From Hymenobacter sp. GOD-10R (lineage in GTDB: Bacteria; Bacteroidota; Bacteroidia; Cytophagales; Hymenobacteraceae), in assembly GCF_035609205.1 (NCBI RefSeq), contig NZ_CP141184.1, positions 6,004,501 to 6,068,500 on the forward strand: 64,000 nt of DNA, written 5' to 3'. Below the pieces are notes generated by a model. It was not told where the DNA came from. It worked only from the letters and a program-made list of their open reading frames with translations, and ran no database searches. The translations under genes and the position numbers were made by a program. Positions 24,936 through 33,506 of the stretch are shown here, piece after piece. Each line of letters begins with the position of its first letter. Position 1 is the stretch's first letter.

Positions 24936-25621
24936 GTGGTGGGGGCAATCCGCAACCCGGTGAAATTTCGCTGGCCCACAATGGTGTCTTGTTCTTGGAT
25001 GAACTGCCCGAGTTCAAGCGTACGGTGCTGGAGGTGATGCGCCAACCGCTGGAGGAGCGACGCGTAACCATTTCGCGGGCGAAGGTGAGCATCGACTTCC
25101 CGGCTAATTTCATGCTCATTGCCAGCATGAACCCGTGCCCGTGCGGTTACTACAATCATCCGGAGAAGGAATGTGTGTGCGGCCCTGGCGTGGTTCAGCG
25201 GTACCTCAATAAAGTGAGCGGACCCCTACTCGACCGCATCGATCTGCATGTGGAGGTCACGCCCGTTACCTTCGATCAGATGACAGAAACCCGCAAAGCG
25301 GAACATAGCAGCCATATTCAACAACGCGTGGAAAAAGCGCGCACGGTGCAAACCGCGCGCTTTCGGGAGTTTCCGGATGTGCATTCCAATGCTATGATGC
25401 CCCCGCAAATGGTGAAGGATATCTGCCAGATCAACCAAGCGGGCCGAGCCCTGCTCAAAACAGCCATGGAACGCCTAGGCCTCTCGGCCCGCGCCTACGA
25501 CCGTATCCTGAAAGTAGCACGCACGATTGCCGACCTAGCTGGCACCGACGAAATCCGCATCGAGCACTTAGCGGAAGCCATCCAATACCGTAGCCTCGAC
25601 CGGGAAGGCTGGGCTGGATAA
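24936..25621 (+). pseudogene. comM: comM C-terminal fragment (Mg-chelatase-like AAA+ ATPase) interrupted by the transposon
   Basis: The frame enters at GGGNPQPGEISLAHNGVLFLDE, the region just before Walker B of ComM/YifB proteins, and runs to a normal C-terminus. The NPCPCGYYNHP...C-x-C Cys cluster, the LLDRIDLHVEV segment and the Mg_chelatase_C domain are all present. Everything upstream of the Gly-rich motif, including the Lon-like domain and the Walker A site, is missing and is replaced by transposon DNA ending ACA at 24935. ComM is a hexameric helicase that extends branch migration during natural transformation, so the insertion should disable it. An internal ATG at 24989 could give a 210-residue product but it would lack Walker A. 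24936-24940 (gtggt) is the expected 5-bp target duplication, which needs the far end for proof. Confidence 0.92.
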
Positions 25622-25645
25622 TGAAAGCATAACGGAGTAGCTGAA

Positions 25646-25685
25646 GGACTGAGTAATTCGTTGAACGACGTTACTCAGTCCCTCT
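25646..25685 (+). terminator. terminator after the comM fragment
   Basis: Stem ggactgagtaa (25646-25656) pairs with ttactcagtcc (25671-25681), followed by ctcttt. It separates comM from pyrD. Confidence 0.6.
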
Positions 25686-25705
25686 TTGCGTAGCTTTACG
25701 GCGCT

Positions 25706-26737
25706 ATGTACAAGTCCTTGTTGAAGCCGCTCCTGTTCCAACTCAATGCTGAACAGGCCCACCATCTTGTCTTCGGTAGCTTGAAGCGCTCGGTTCAGGT
25801 GCCTGGCACGGCCGCCTTGCTACGGATGCTGTACGATTACCAGCACCCTAGTCTGGAGCGAGAGGTGTTTGGCCTCAAGTTCAAGAACCCCGTGGGCTTG
25901 GCAGCTGGCCTAGACAAGAACGCCGAACTAACGGACGAGCTAGGTGCCCTAGGCTTCGGGTTTGTCGAGATTGGAACAGTAACGCCACGCCCCCAGCCCG
26001 GTAACCCAACACCTAGGTTGTTCCGACTACCATCCGACGAAGCACTTATCAATCGGATGGGCTTCAATAACGAAGGCGTAGCCGTAGTAGCGGCGCGGCT
26101 GCGACAGCGCCGCTCTCAGGTTCTTATTGGGGGCAACATTGGCAAGAACAAAGACACACCCAATGAGCAGGCCGCCGACGACTACGTAGCGTGCGTAAAA
26201 GCCCTCGCTGATACGGTCGACTATTTTGTGGTTAATGTCAGCTCGCCGAATACGCCCAACTTACGCCAGTTGCAAGAAAAAGAGCCGTTGATCCGGTTGC
26301 TTCAGCAAGTACAGGAAGCGAACCTAGCTCAACCCACTCCCCGCCCCCTGCTCCTCAAAATCGCCCCAGATCTAACTGATGGGCAGCTAGATGATATTCT
26401 GACTATTGCCCGTGAAACCCAGTTAAGCGGCTTAGTAGCTACCAATACCACTATCAGCCGGGCAGGCTTGCAGGCATCAGAAGCTAGCTTAACTACCATC
26501 GGAGCGGGTGGGCTTAGCGGACGGCCTTTGCGCCAGCGAGCTAACGAGGTAATCCGCTATTTGCATGGTCGTACCGAGGGAGCCTTGCCGATTATTGGCG
26601 TGGGCGGCATACACTCCGCCGCTGATGCTCAGGAAAAGCTAGCGGCGGGTGCCACGCTTGTGCAGCTTTACACAGGCTTTGTTTACGAAGGCCCGGCCTT
26701 AGTCAAGCGCATCAATCAAGCTTTGAAGAGTAACTGA
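25706..26737 (+). CDS. pyrD: dihydroorotate dehydrogenase (quinone), class 2
   Basis: 343 residues, full family length. It oxidises dihydroorotate to orotate in pyrimidine synthesis, passing electrons to quinone through FMN at the inner face of the membrane. The N-terminal amphipathic helices [20 protein letters not shown] are the class 2 membrane/quinone segment. FMN-barrel motifs follow: [14 protein letters not shown], the [19 protein letters not shown] stretch, and [11 protein letters not shown] with the class 2 catalytic serine. [17 protein letters not shown] and the phosphate-binding GVGGI near residue 296 complete the barrel. It is a single-gene unit between two hairpin terminators. Confidence 0.97.
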   Translation: MYKSLLKPLLFQLNAEQAHHLVFGSLKRSVQVPGTAALLRMLYDYQHPSLEREVFGLKFKNPVGLAAGLDKNAELTDELGALGFGFVEIGTVTPRPQPGNPTPRLFRLPSDEALINRMGFNNEGVAVVAARLRQRRSQVLIGGNIGKNKDTPNEQAADDYVACVKALADTVDYFVVNVSSPNTPNLRQLQEKEPLIRLLQQVQEANLAQPTPRPLLLKIAPDLTDGQLDDILTIARETQLSGLVATNTTISRAGLQASEASLTTIGAGGLSGRPLRQRANEVIRYLHGRTEGALPIIGVGGIHSAADAQEKLAAGATLVQLYTGFVYEGPALVKRINQALKSN

Positions 26738-26747
26738 GTGGCTTCGC

Positions 26748-26793
26748 ACTGAGTAACTGAGTGACGTTCATTGACCACACTCAGTTACTCAGT
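26748..26793. terminator. terminator between pyrD and the convergent lipid A deacylase gene
   Basis: A perfect 16-bp stem: actgagtaactgagtg (26748-26763) with its complement at 26778-26793 and a 14-base loop. It sits between two convergent stops and can serve both directions. Its arm shares actgagtaa with the terminator before pyrD. Confidence 0.65.
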
Positions 26794-26800
26794 CATTCCT

Positions 26801-27934
26801 TCAGAGCTTTACGCCTACCTTCCACTCGATAACATCAGCAGAGCCGCGGTGCACTTTCAAGTCGACGGCGCCGAAGAGTAAGTCTGTGAATTGGTACTTC
26901 AATCCTATCCGTTCGTAGTAGAACTTATTGGATTTATAAGGATTATACACATAGATGCCGAGGTGCGTTACGAAAGCTAGCCGACCGAATAGCAGCTCAT
27001 GCCCAACCAAAACGCCTCCCTTTTTTACGTCAGGCAGTTTCTCGCCGGCGCTGGCCGTGTCGCGGAGTTCTGCGCTCAATGAATGGTCGTAGAAGCCTTC
27101 TAGCCCCACTAGCAGGTTACTCTTTCGGTTGATGCGCCGGCCCCCAATCACTGATACGGAGTTGACCAGGTACTTACGCCGGTCTGCTTCATCGCGCTGC
27201 TTAAAGCCTAGGCTGGTGCTTAGGTTGATGAAGTTGCGCCCAATGTCGGTTGGTTTATCAGCATCGGTGATTGGCAACGCTTGGAAGGCACGTTGCTGAT
27301 GGTAGTTGAGGCCCAGCATTACCGAGGGCAGGTTGATACCAAAGTTCGGCTTTGTGGTGGCACCGTTGGAGTAGTGATTGAGCCCAACCCCCATCAGTAA
27401 GCCCACGCGCTCCGACAATGCCACATCATATTCCAACCGCATTTGGATGGTGGCGTTGAGATGCGAGCTGATAATGTTGTTCTTATGATTGGTCTCCTGG
27501 TTGAAGGCGTTGGGGAAGTAGCCCACGCCGGTGCCCAAGCGAAAGTTGACCTCTTGGCGAGCTGTACGCCAGAATGACTTGTTTATGTACACGGTAGCCG
27601 CGTACGATTGACCTAGGGTAGGATTATGGTAATCGTAGTACACTAGCGCTAGCCCAATCTTCGGGTAGCGGTACCATGCGTGCCATGGTGCGGAGCCGTT
27701 GGTTTGGCGTTGTAGGTTTAGCTCGAAGCCAGTGGGGTGCGACACAGCTAGGTGCTTCACCGCAGGTGTGTGAGCAAGGATAAAGCTTCCTTGCGCGTAA
27801 GCACCAATAATTAGTGGGCCAGCGGGTAGCGTCGGCGACGCTTGTTGCGCTTGGCCACGTTGTGGTATTCCGAATACCAAACCGAGTAACGTAAACCCAG
27901 TGATGAGTAGGCGAGATGCGGAAACGTAAGGCAT
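26801..27934 (-). CDS. acyloxyacyl hydrolase / PagL-like lipid A 3-O-deacylase
   Basis: 377 residues from the ATG at 27934; the longer frame to 27955 would need a TTG start. A signal peptide (about residues 1-30, ending GQAQ) leads to an outer-membrane beta-barrel. The motif LNHYSNGA carries the His-Ser pair that PagL-family enzymes use, and FRLGTGVGYFPNAF just before it is also family-like. PagL removes the 3-linked acyl chain of lipid A in the outer leaflet, altering endotoxin and envelope properties. The protein is longer than classical PagL because an additional about 160-residue barrel part follows. It diverges from the outer-membrane protein array to its right. The catalytic call is good; the substrate is inferred. 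Confidence 0.82.
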   Translation of the reverse strand: MPYVSASRLLITGFTLLGLVFGIPQRGQAQQASPTLPAGPLIIGAYAQGSFILAHTPAVKHLAVSHPTGFELNLQRQTNGSAPWHAWYRYPKIGLALVYYDYHNPTLGQSYAATVYINKSFWRTARQEVNFRLGTGVGYFPNAFNQETNHKNNIISSHLNATIQMRLEYDVALSERVGLLMGVGLNHYSNGATTKPNFGINLPSVMLGLNYHQQRAFQALPITDADKPTDIGRNFINLSTSLGFKQRDEADRRKYLVNSVSVIGGRRINRKSNLLVGLEGFYDHSLSAELRDTASAGEKLPDVKKGGVLVGHELLFGRLAFVTHLGIYVYNPYKSNKFYYERIGLKYQFTDLLFGAVDLKVHRGSADVIEWKVGVKL

Positions 27935-28199
27935 AACTAGCAAGCAATGCCTCAACTAACGCAACCAACGCGCCACAGTTACGGAAACGATTATTTCTCT
28001 CGCCTAGGGTAAGCCATTCTTATTCTTTGGCTTGAAGGAAACGTGACCTCGATTTTACTCATTTTTTATGATTTATTATAAGCTAGGCCGCAACTTTTTA
28101 TTTTTTTCTACGCTATAGACGCCCATACATCACGCTAGCAACGCAATTCTAATTGCCTGCGCTTCTAACAATTGACTTTAAAGTTTACCTACCTTTTTT

Positions 28200-28940
28200 A
28201 TGAAAAAGCTCGCTCTCCTCACGCTCGGCCTTGCTACTGCTTCTTTGGCCCATGCTCAATCTGGCTTCCGCATCGGAGTCCGTGTTGGCGGTACCTACTC
28301 GACTATTGGTGGCAAGAATGCCGACCAAGTTGGCGGCCCTAACAGCGGTGCTGACATTAACTACCTAGCTGGCTTTAACGCTGGTCTCTCTTTCCAACTG
28401 CCTCTAAGCAGCGACGGATTTTGGACTTTAGCTCCTGAAATTCTTGTAGACCGGAAAGGCTTCAAACGCTCTTATACGATCAGCGACCGTGGCACGCTCA
28501 CTAGCCAAGGCTACGCCAACAACGTGGAGAAATTCCAGAGCGAAGGCAAACGCATTCTAACGTATATCGATCTACCAATTCCAGTACGGATCAATACCGC
28601 TCCTGGTGGCTCAGGTTTATACTTCGAGCTAGGTCCGCAAATTGGTTACATGGCTCGCTCAAGCCAAGACTTCACGCAGACCACTAAGTTTAACAACGGT
28701 GACAAAGACAAAACCAGCACCCCAGCAGGCGACTACAAAGAAGACCTGGCTAGCTTCGACATCGGTGGTTTGGCTGGCGTTGGTTACCAAACAGAAGGTG
28801 GCATCAGCGTAGGCGTACGTTACAACCAAGGTTTCAAATCGTTGTTCGACACGAAAGACGTAAGCGCCAAATACGAGCCCAAAGCATTCAACCGGATGTT
28901 CACGGTACAACTCGGCTACCTACTGCCCCTCGGCAAGTAA
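28200..28940 (+). CDS. outer-membrane beta-barrel protein (PorT/OMP_b-brl_2 type), array copy 1
   Basis: 246 residues with a clean signal peptide MKKLALLTLGLATASLAHAQ. The mature part has alternating strands, including RIGVRVGGTYSTI, LAPEILVDRKGF, YIDLPIPVRINT, YFELGPQIGYMA and a terminal FTVQLGYLLPLGK strand, the pattern of small Bacteroidota eight-stranded barrels. It is first of four tandem relatives and has its own promoter region (AT-rich, shared with the divergent deacylase gene) and a strong terminator. The role is unknown; such proteins are structural or adhesion-related, and some members assist T9SS. Confidence 0.88.
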   Translation: MKKLALLTLGLATASLAHAQSGFRIGVRVGGTYSTIGGKNADQVGGPNSGADINYLAGFNAGLSFQLPLSSDGFWTLAPEILVDRKGFKRSYTISDRGTLTSQGYANNVEKFQSEGKRILTYIDLPIPVRINTAPGGSGLYFELGPQIGYMARSSQDFTQTTKFNNGDKDKTSTPAGDYKEDLASFDIGGLAGVGYQTEGGISVGVRYNQGFKSLFDTKDVSAKYEPKAFNRMFTVQLGYLLPLGK

Positions 28941-28950
28941 TACACTAAGC

Positions 28951-28986
28951 AAAAGGCTGACTAAATGCTAGTCAGCCTTTTCTTTT
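28951..28986 (+). terminator. terminator after barrel protein copy 1
   Basis: Hairpin aaaaggctgact...agtcagcctttt followed by a T-rich run (tcttttt). Confidence 0.8.
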
Positions 28987-29055
28987 TACACTAACACACC
29001 CTTTTGCTTACCTATTCTGGTCATCTGCATCCGGCCAGGTATTTTCTTACTTATC

Positions 29056-29718
29056 ATGAAAAAGGCTTTCCTTGCAGTAGTTGCTCTACTGCTTATTACC
29101 TCTGCTTCTGCTATCGAATCACGCGCACAAGGCGTACGGGTCGGCATCAAGGCAGGCGCTAACTTGTCGAACCTTTCGGGCGACCTACAAGATGAAGATC
29201 GTTTCCAAAACAAAACTGGCTTTGTTGGTGGCCTGATGCTCAACGTGCCTCTGCTTGCCGACAACTTCTTGTCGCTGCAACCGGAGCTATTGTATTCTCA
29301 GAAAGGCTTCAAGAATGACGGTTCATATCTAAAAGGGTTATATAGCTACAAAGGCAAGGCTACTTATAACTACCTCGATTTGCCCGTACTAGCCAAAATC
29401 AAGGCTGGTCCTATCTTCGTAGAAGCTGGTCCTCAATTCAGCTACCTGATCAATCGTAAAGATGAGACCCGCCGCTACCTCAACGGTCAGCAGCTTGACT
29501 ATAGCTCTGCTGAGCGCGACCTAAGCAACGTTAACCGCTTCGAAGTAGGCTATGCTGCAGGCATTGGCGTACAAGTAGTAGGCGTCATCCTCGACGTACG
29601 CTACAATGGTTCCTTCACCGATTTCACTAAGAACGGCTACCAAGGCAACGACCTTCGCAACGCTCGCAACTCGGTGTTTCAAGCTTCAGTAGGTTTCCTG
29701 TTCCCTAGCGGCAACTAA
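29056..29718 (+). CDS. outer-membrane beta-barrel protein, array copy 2
   Basis: 220 residues. The signal peptide MKKAFLAVVALLLITSASA continues to a cleavage site near ESRAQG. Repeated strand motifs (VRVGIKAGANLSNLSG, LQPELLYSQKGFKN, YNYLDLPVLAKIK, PIFVEAGPQFSYLI, VFQASVGFLFPSGN) show the same small-barrel family as copy 1 and a closer match to copy 3. An RYLNGQQLDYSSAERDLSNVNR loop is nearly duplicated in copy 3. It is a single-gene unit with its own terminator. Confidence 0.88.
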   Translation: MKKAFLAVVALLLITSASAIESRAQGVRVGIKAGANLSNLSGDLQDEDRFQNKTGFVGGLMLNVPLLADNFLSLQPELLYSQKGFKNDGSYLKGLYSYKGKATYNYLDLPVLAKIKAGPIFVEAGPQFSYLINRKDETRRYLNGQQLDYSSAERDLSNVNRFEVGYAAGIGVQVVGVILDVRYNGSFTDFTKNGYQGNDLRNARNSVFQASVGFLFPSGN

Positions 29719-29740
29719 CGCGTCCGACTTCCTCTTTCTA

Positions 29741-29790
29741 TAAGCACAATGCCCCGCTTTCCTTGGAAGGCGGGGCATTGTGCTTTTTTG
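29741..29790 (+). terminator. strong terminator after barrel protein copy 2
   Basis: Stem aagcacaatgccccgctt (29742-29759) pairs with aaggcggggcattgtgctt, followed by six T. Confidence 0.9.
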
Positions 29791-29943
29791 CATCGGTGAA
29801 AATGTGCTTCCCGTCGATTGTTGCGCGTCAGAACCCGCCTTCGCTTTTACTTTCGAGTTTTCATGCCGCTTCGGGGTTCTTCTATCCTTATCATGCTTGT
29901 CCAACCTACGCGCGTTACTTCTGCAGTCTTTTCCCTTAGCTAT

Positions 29944-30621
29944 ATGAATAAGTTTTTGCTCGTGACGACAGCCGTGTTTGGCGCTGCTGTATTTGTTATT
30001 CCGACCGCCTACGCGCAAGGCATCGGAATTGGTATTGGTGTTAAAGCAGGCGGCAATGCATCACGCCTAGCGGGCGGTATCGCCAATAAAGATTATTACT
30101 CCACTAAGTACGGTGGTCATGGTGGCCTGCTGCTGAATGTGAGTTTCTTAAAAGACGGCATGCTGTCGGTGCAACCCGAGGTGCTTTTTTCGCAACGCGG
30201 CTATAAGATTGACAACCCGACCTACCAGATGGGAAATAGTACCTTCAACCTCAAAGGCACTTCGTCCTACAATTATCTCGACGTACCAGTGCTCATTAAG
30301 TTTAAGCTGAAGAGCTTTTACGTTGAAGCAGGACCGCAGTACAGCCGACTTCTAAACGTGAAAGATGAGGAGCGCTACTTGCTCAATGGCAAACAAGCTA
30401 GCCACAGCAATACCGAACCTAGCTTAGCGCGTGTGAATCGCAACGAAATTGGTCTTGCCACAGGACTCGGAGTCCAAACAAATTCTGGTTTGCTCATCGG
30501 CCTTCGCTACAATGCCTCCTTCACGGAATTTGCGCAACGCTTTTATCACAATAACGAGTTGGCTAACGCCCGCTTCTCTGTGTTCCAGGCTTCGGTGGGT
30601 TACTTGCTGAAGCTGAAGTAA
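29944..30621 (+). CDS. outer-membrane beta-barrel protein, array copy 3
   Basis: 225 residues from the ATG at 29944, where a proper signal peptide begins (MNKFLLVTTAVFGAAVFVIP..AYAQ). The frame is open further upstream but that part carries no family sequence. Strand blocks VKAGGNASRLAGG, SVQPEVLFSQRGYKI, YNYLDVPVLIKFK, FYVEAGPQYSRLL and VFQASVGYLLKLK parallel copy 2 almost block for block, so the two are recent duplicates. The function is unknown, as for its neighbours. Confidence 0.87.
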   Translation: MNKFLLVTTAVFGAAVFVIPTAYAQGIGIGIGVKAGGNASRLAGGIANKDYYSTKYGGHGGLLLNVSFLKDGMLSVQPEVLFSQRGYKIDNPTYQMGNSTFNLKGTSSYNYLDVPVLIKFKLKSFYVEAGPQYSRLLNVKDEERYLLNGKQASHSNTEPSLARVNRNEIGLATGLGVQTNSGLLIGLRYNASFTEFAQRFYHNNELANARFSVFQASVGYLLKLK

Positions 30622-30640
30622 GCACCCCAAACCGCCGGTG

Positions 30641-30688
30641 AAGCGAGGCCCGACTTTCTACGTAGAAAGTCGGGCCTCGCTTTGTTTG
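30641..30688 (+). terminator. long perfect-stem terminator after barrel protein copy 3
   Basis: A perfect 21-bp palindrome (30641-30682) built on aagcgaggcccgactttcta and its complement, followed by tgttt. Confidence 0.85.
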
Positions 30689-30781
30689 CACACTACCCTC
30701 GATTAAGTCATGAAGGGCTACCACTTGCGTTGTAGTTTTGTTGCCCGCAATGATTATCCCCTTCGTTCGTTCACCTCATCC

Positions 30782-31408
30782 ATGAAAACGTTTCTCGTAT
30801 CCCTGTTGTTGATTGTCAGCTTTGCTTCTACTGGTCTTGCACAAGGCTTGCGGGTAGGAGTCAAATTAGGCGGCACTCTCTCTTATGGGGCAGGCAAAGA
30901 CGTTCGGGAAAGCAAACTCCGCACGGCTTACCACGGCGGGGCGGTCTTCAATATTGGCCTCGGTATCCTAGGAGACAGTGTCGTTTCGCTGCAACCAGAA
31001 GTTTTGTACTCGATCAAGGGCGACCAAGCTACCTCTTACGGGCCATCAATATTGGCGCAGCTCACGTACGTCGATGTGCCCTTGCTGCTGAAGGTCAACG
31101 CAGGAGGCTTGTATTTCGAGGCGGGTCCGCAAGTGAGCTATCTGCTTTCCAGCACCCGCAACCCAACCAATGCGACTATTGATTCTATTTCCTACCGCAA
31201 ATCAGACCTAGGTGTTGCGGTCGGCTTTGGCTACCAAGATCCGAAAGGCATGAACGTGGGCTGGCGCTACACTCGCGGCTTCAACAATATCCTGACGACA
31301 AGCGACAAGACCACAGTTGCCGCCGGCACTACTGATCCGGTGCTTCGCAACACCACCATCCAGCTGTACGTCGGCTTCTTATTCAATCGGCTTTTTGGCA
31401 AAAAATAA
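30782..31408 (+). CDS. outer-membrane beta-barrel protein, array copy 4
   Basis: 208 residues from the ATG at 30782, which starts a good signal peptide (MKTFLVSLLLIVSFASTGLA, then QG). An upstream in-frame ATG at 30710 adds 24 charged residues and is less likely. Strands LRVGVKLGGTLSYG, SLQPEVLYSIKGD, LTYVDVPLLLKVN, LYFEAGPQVSYLL and IQLYVGFLFNRLF mark it as the most diverged member of the four-gene array. Its convergent neighbour is the M20 dipeptidase, with a shared terminator between. Confidence 0.86.
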   Translation: MKTFLVSLLLIVSFASTGLAQGLRVGVKLGGTLSYGAGKDVRESKLRTAYHGGAVFNIGLGILGDSVVSLQPEVLYSIKGDQATSYGPSILAQLTYVDVPLLLKVNAGGLYFEAGPQVSYLLSSTRNPTNATIDSISYRKSDLGVAVGFGYQDPKGMNVGWRYTRGFNNILTTSDKTTVAAGTTDPVLRNTTIQLYVGFLFNRLFGKK

Positions 31409-31424
31409 TCTTACATACGAAGGC

Positions 31425-31480
31425 CCTACGCTAAACAGGCCCGCTTCTGTGCTGAAGCGGGCCTGTTTAGCGTAGGTTTT
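31425..31480. terminator. bidirectional terminator
   Basis: A 23-bp stem built around cctacgctaaacaggcccgc (31425-31444) with its complement ending at 31476, then tttt. It lies between convergent genes. Confidence 0.85.
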
Positions 31481-31495
31481 ATAACCTAGGTACCC

Positions 31496-32860
31496 TTAGC
31501 TCCGACCTGCCGCCGCGTAATTCTGGTAGAACAACGGTATCGTCTCGATGCCCTTCAGGAAGTTGAATACGCCGAAGTGCTCATTAGGCGAGTGAATGGC
31601 ATCCGAATCGAGGCCAAACCCGAGCAGCACCGTATCGATACCTAGCTCCGATTTGAACATGGCTACAATTGGGATAGAACCACCGCCGCGCGTGGGCACG
31701 GGCTTCTTGCCGTAAGTGGTTTCGATGGCCTTGGCGGCCGCTTGGTAAGCCACTGAGTCAGTAGGCGTCACAACAGGCTCGCCGCCGTGGTGGGGTCGTA
31801 CTTGCACCGTCACGCCCTCGGGCGCGATGCTGGCGAAATGCTGCTGAAACAGCGCCGTGATTTCGTCGGAGGTTTGATGCGGCACCAAACGCATCGAGAT
31901 TTTGGCGAAGGCCTTGGATGCAATTACTGTTTTGGCCCCCTCGCCCGTGTAGCCGCCCCAGATACCATTCACGTCTAGCGTGGGTCGGATGCCAATACGC
32001 TCTACGGTTGTGTAGCCTTCTTCGCCATACGTGGCTGGCAGGCCGATGCTCTGCTTGAACTCGTCGTCGGAGTGAGGCACGCGGTTGAGTTCGGCGCGCT
32101 CGGCTTCGCTCAGCACATCCACCTTATCGTAGAAGCCGGGGATAGTAATGTGGTTGTTCTCGTCATGCAAGCTAGCTATCATCTTGCACAGCACATTGAT
32201 GGGGTTAGCCACCGCGCCACCGTAGAGGCCCGAGTGCAGGTCGCGGTTAGGACCAGTTACTTCTACCTCGTGGTAGCTGAGGCCGCGCAAGCCTACCTCG
32301 ATGCTCGGTGTATCGTTGGCAATCATGCCGGTATCGGAGATGAGAATCACGTCGGCCTTTAGCTTCTCCTTATTCTCCCGCACGAAGATACCTAGGTTGT
32401 TGGAGCCAATTTCCTCCTCGCCTTCCACCATCACCTTCACGTTGCAGGGCAGGCCACCGTTCTGCATCATCACCTCGAAGGCCTTCACGTGCATGTACAC
32501 CTGACCTTTGTCGTCGCAGGCGCCACGGGCATAGATCTTATCGTCCTTAATGACGGGCTCGAACGGGCCAGAAGTCCATAGCTCCAGCGGGTCGGCGGGC
32601 TGCACGTCGTAGTGGCCGTACACGAGAACCGTTGGCAAGCTAGGGTCTACTACTTTCTCGCCGTATACGATGGGGTTACCAGCCGTTTGGCACAGCTCCA
32701 CGTTTTCCAAGCCTACTTCTTCGAGGCGTGCTTTGAGGTAGTCGGCTGCCCTGAGTACATCATTGCGAAACTTTGGATCAGCCGATACGCTCGGGATGCG
32801 CAGCCAATCCATTAGCTCGTTTAGGAAACGTTCTTGGTTATCTTGAAGGAAGGAAGCCAT
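31496..32860 (-). CDS. M20-family dipeptidase (CNDP/carnosinase-like)
   Basis: 454 residues, the usual length. Metal and catalytic residues of di-zinc M20 peptidases are in place: His83 and Asp85 in YGHYDVQP, bridging Asp116 in RGACDDKG, Glu148-Glu150 in VEGEEEIGS, Asp176 in ISDTG, and the C-terminal His in AIHSPNEHF. The lid domain (about 205-370) includes HSGLYGGAVANP. It hydrolyses dipeptides or short peptides in the cytoplasm; no signal peptide is present. It is transcribed alone. Confidence 0.93.
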   Translation of the reverse strand: MASFLQDNQERFLNELMDWLRIPSVSADPKFRNDVLRAADYLKARLEEVGLENVELCQTAGNPIVYGEKVVDPSLPTVLVYGHYDVQPADPLELWTSGPFEPVIKDDKIYARGACDDKGQVYMHVKAFEVMMQNGGLPCNVKVMVEGEEEIGSNNLGIFVRENKEKLKADVILISDTGMIANDTPSIEVGLRGLSYHEVEVTGPNRDLHSGLYGGAVANPINVLCKMIASLHDENNHITIPGFYDKVDVLSEAERAELNRVPHSDDEFKQSIGLPATYGEEGYTTVERIGIRPTLDVNGIWGGYTGEGAKTVIASKAFAKISMRLVPHQTSDEITALFQQHFASIAPEGVTVQVRPHHGGEPVVTPTDSVAYQAAAKAIETTYGKKPVPTRGGGSIPIVAMFKSELGIDTVLLGFGLDSDAIHSPNEHFGVFNFLKGIETIPLFYQNYAAAGRS

Positions 32861-32965
32861 TTATTGAGAATGAATGTTCGCAGGTAAACAGGAGGCCATA
32901 AAGGTAGCAGGCAGGAAGCTTCTCTCATGCTAGAACACAAGGTATCAGCTCTGCATTTAAATTAG

Positions 32966-33496
32966 ATGCAAGTCTTCTATTCTCAACTTAAACAGTTTCT
33001 GACTGCTGCTTTAGAAACTGCAGATGCTATAGGTTGCTCTGAAGAAGAAATCACCTACCAAGAAAGAGCTTATGATATTCAGTTTCCATTGGCTTATCGT
33101 CTTTTTCTGATATGGTGTGGAAAGACGAAGCTCAGTTGGATGAATGGACGAGATTTCGGATTAGATACGCTCGCTTATAGTTGGGACTCAGCAACTGAGC
33201 TCTTAGCAGAAAACCAATCCGTTTTAGAACCTAATGGCTTTGTTTTCTCGGAATGGCAGGGCTACAATTTCTGGTACTTTTTACAAGGAATTGACAACCC
33301 ACCCGTAAAGCTGTGCATTATACAGAGTGATGTTGATCCGGGCCTCCAAATAATTGAATATGGCCGTTTTACTGATTGGCTTATCAATCAAATTAAAGAT
33401 TCTATTAAGCTTAAGCAATCACTCAAAAGGATTGATGTTCACGTACCAACCATCTGGACTGAGTTAGATCGAATTGCCAAACTAGTAGCTAGCTAA
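32966..33496 (+). CDS. SMI1/KNR4 (SUKH) family protein
   Basis: 176 residues. The N-terminal GCSEEEITYQERAYDIQFPLAYRLFLIWCGK segment is the SUKH superfamily pattern (E-x-x-I-x-x-x-E...LP-x-x-Y-x-x-F). Later blocks such as EWQGYNFWYFLQG and YGRFTDWL also fit. SUKH proteins are often immunity proteins of polymorphic toxins, but many are orphans. No toxin gene lies nearby: the neighbours are a dipeptidase and plsY, whose stop is 10 nt away on the other strand. It is more AT-rich than its surroundings, hinting at acquisition. The role is unresolved. Confidence 0.82.
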   Translation: MQVFYSQLKQFLTAALETADAIGCSEEEITYQERAYDIQFPLAYRLFLIWCGKTKLSWMNGRDFGLDTLAYSWDSATELLAENQSVLEPNGFVFSEWQGYNFWYFLQGIDNPPVKLCIIQSDVDPGLQIIEYGRFTDWLINQIKDSIKLKQSLKRIDVHVPTIWTELDRIAKLVAS

Positions 33497-33506
33497 GCTA
33501 TTCCGC

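Noticed and set aside
24989..25621. Independent 210-residue ATPase gene
   Set aside because: It is the C-terminal part of comM; the family-conserved sequence continues upstream of this ATG to the transposon junction and Walker A is absent.
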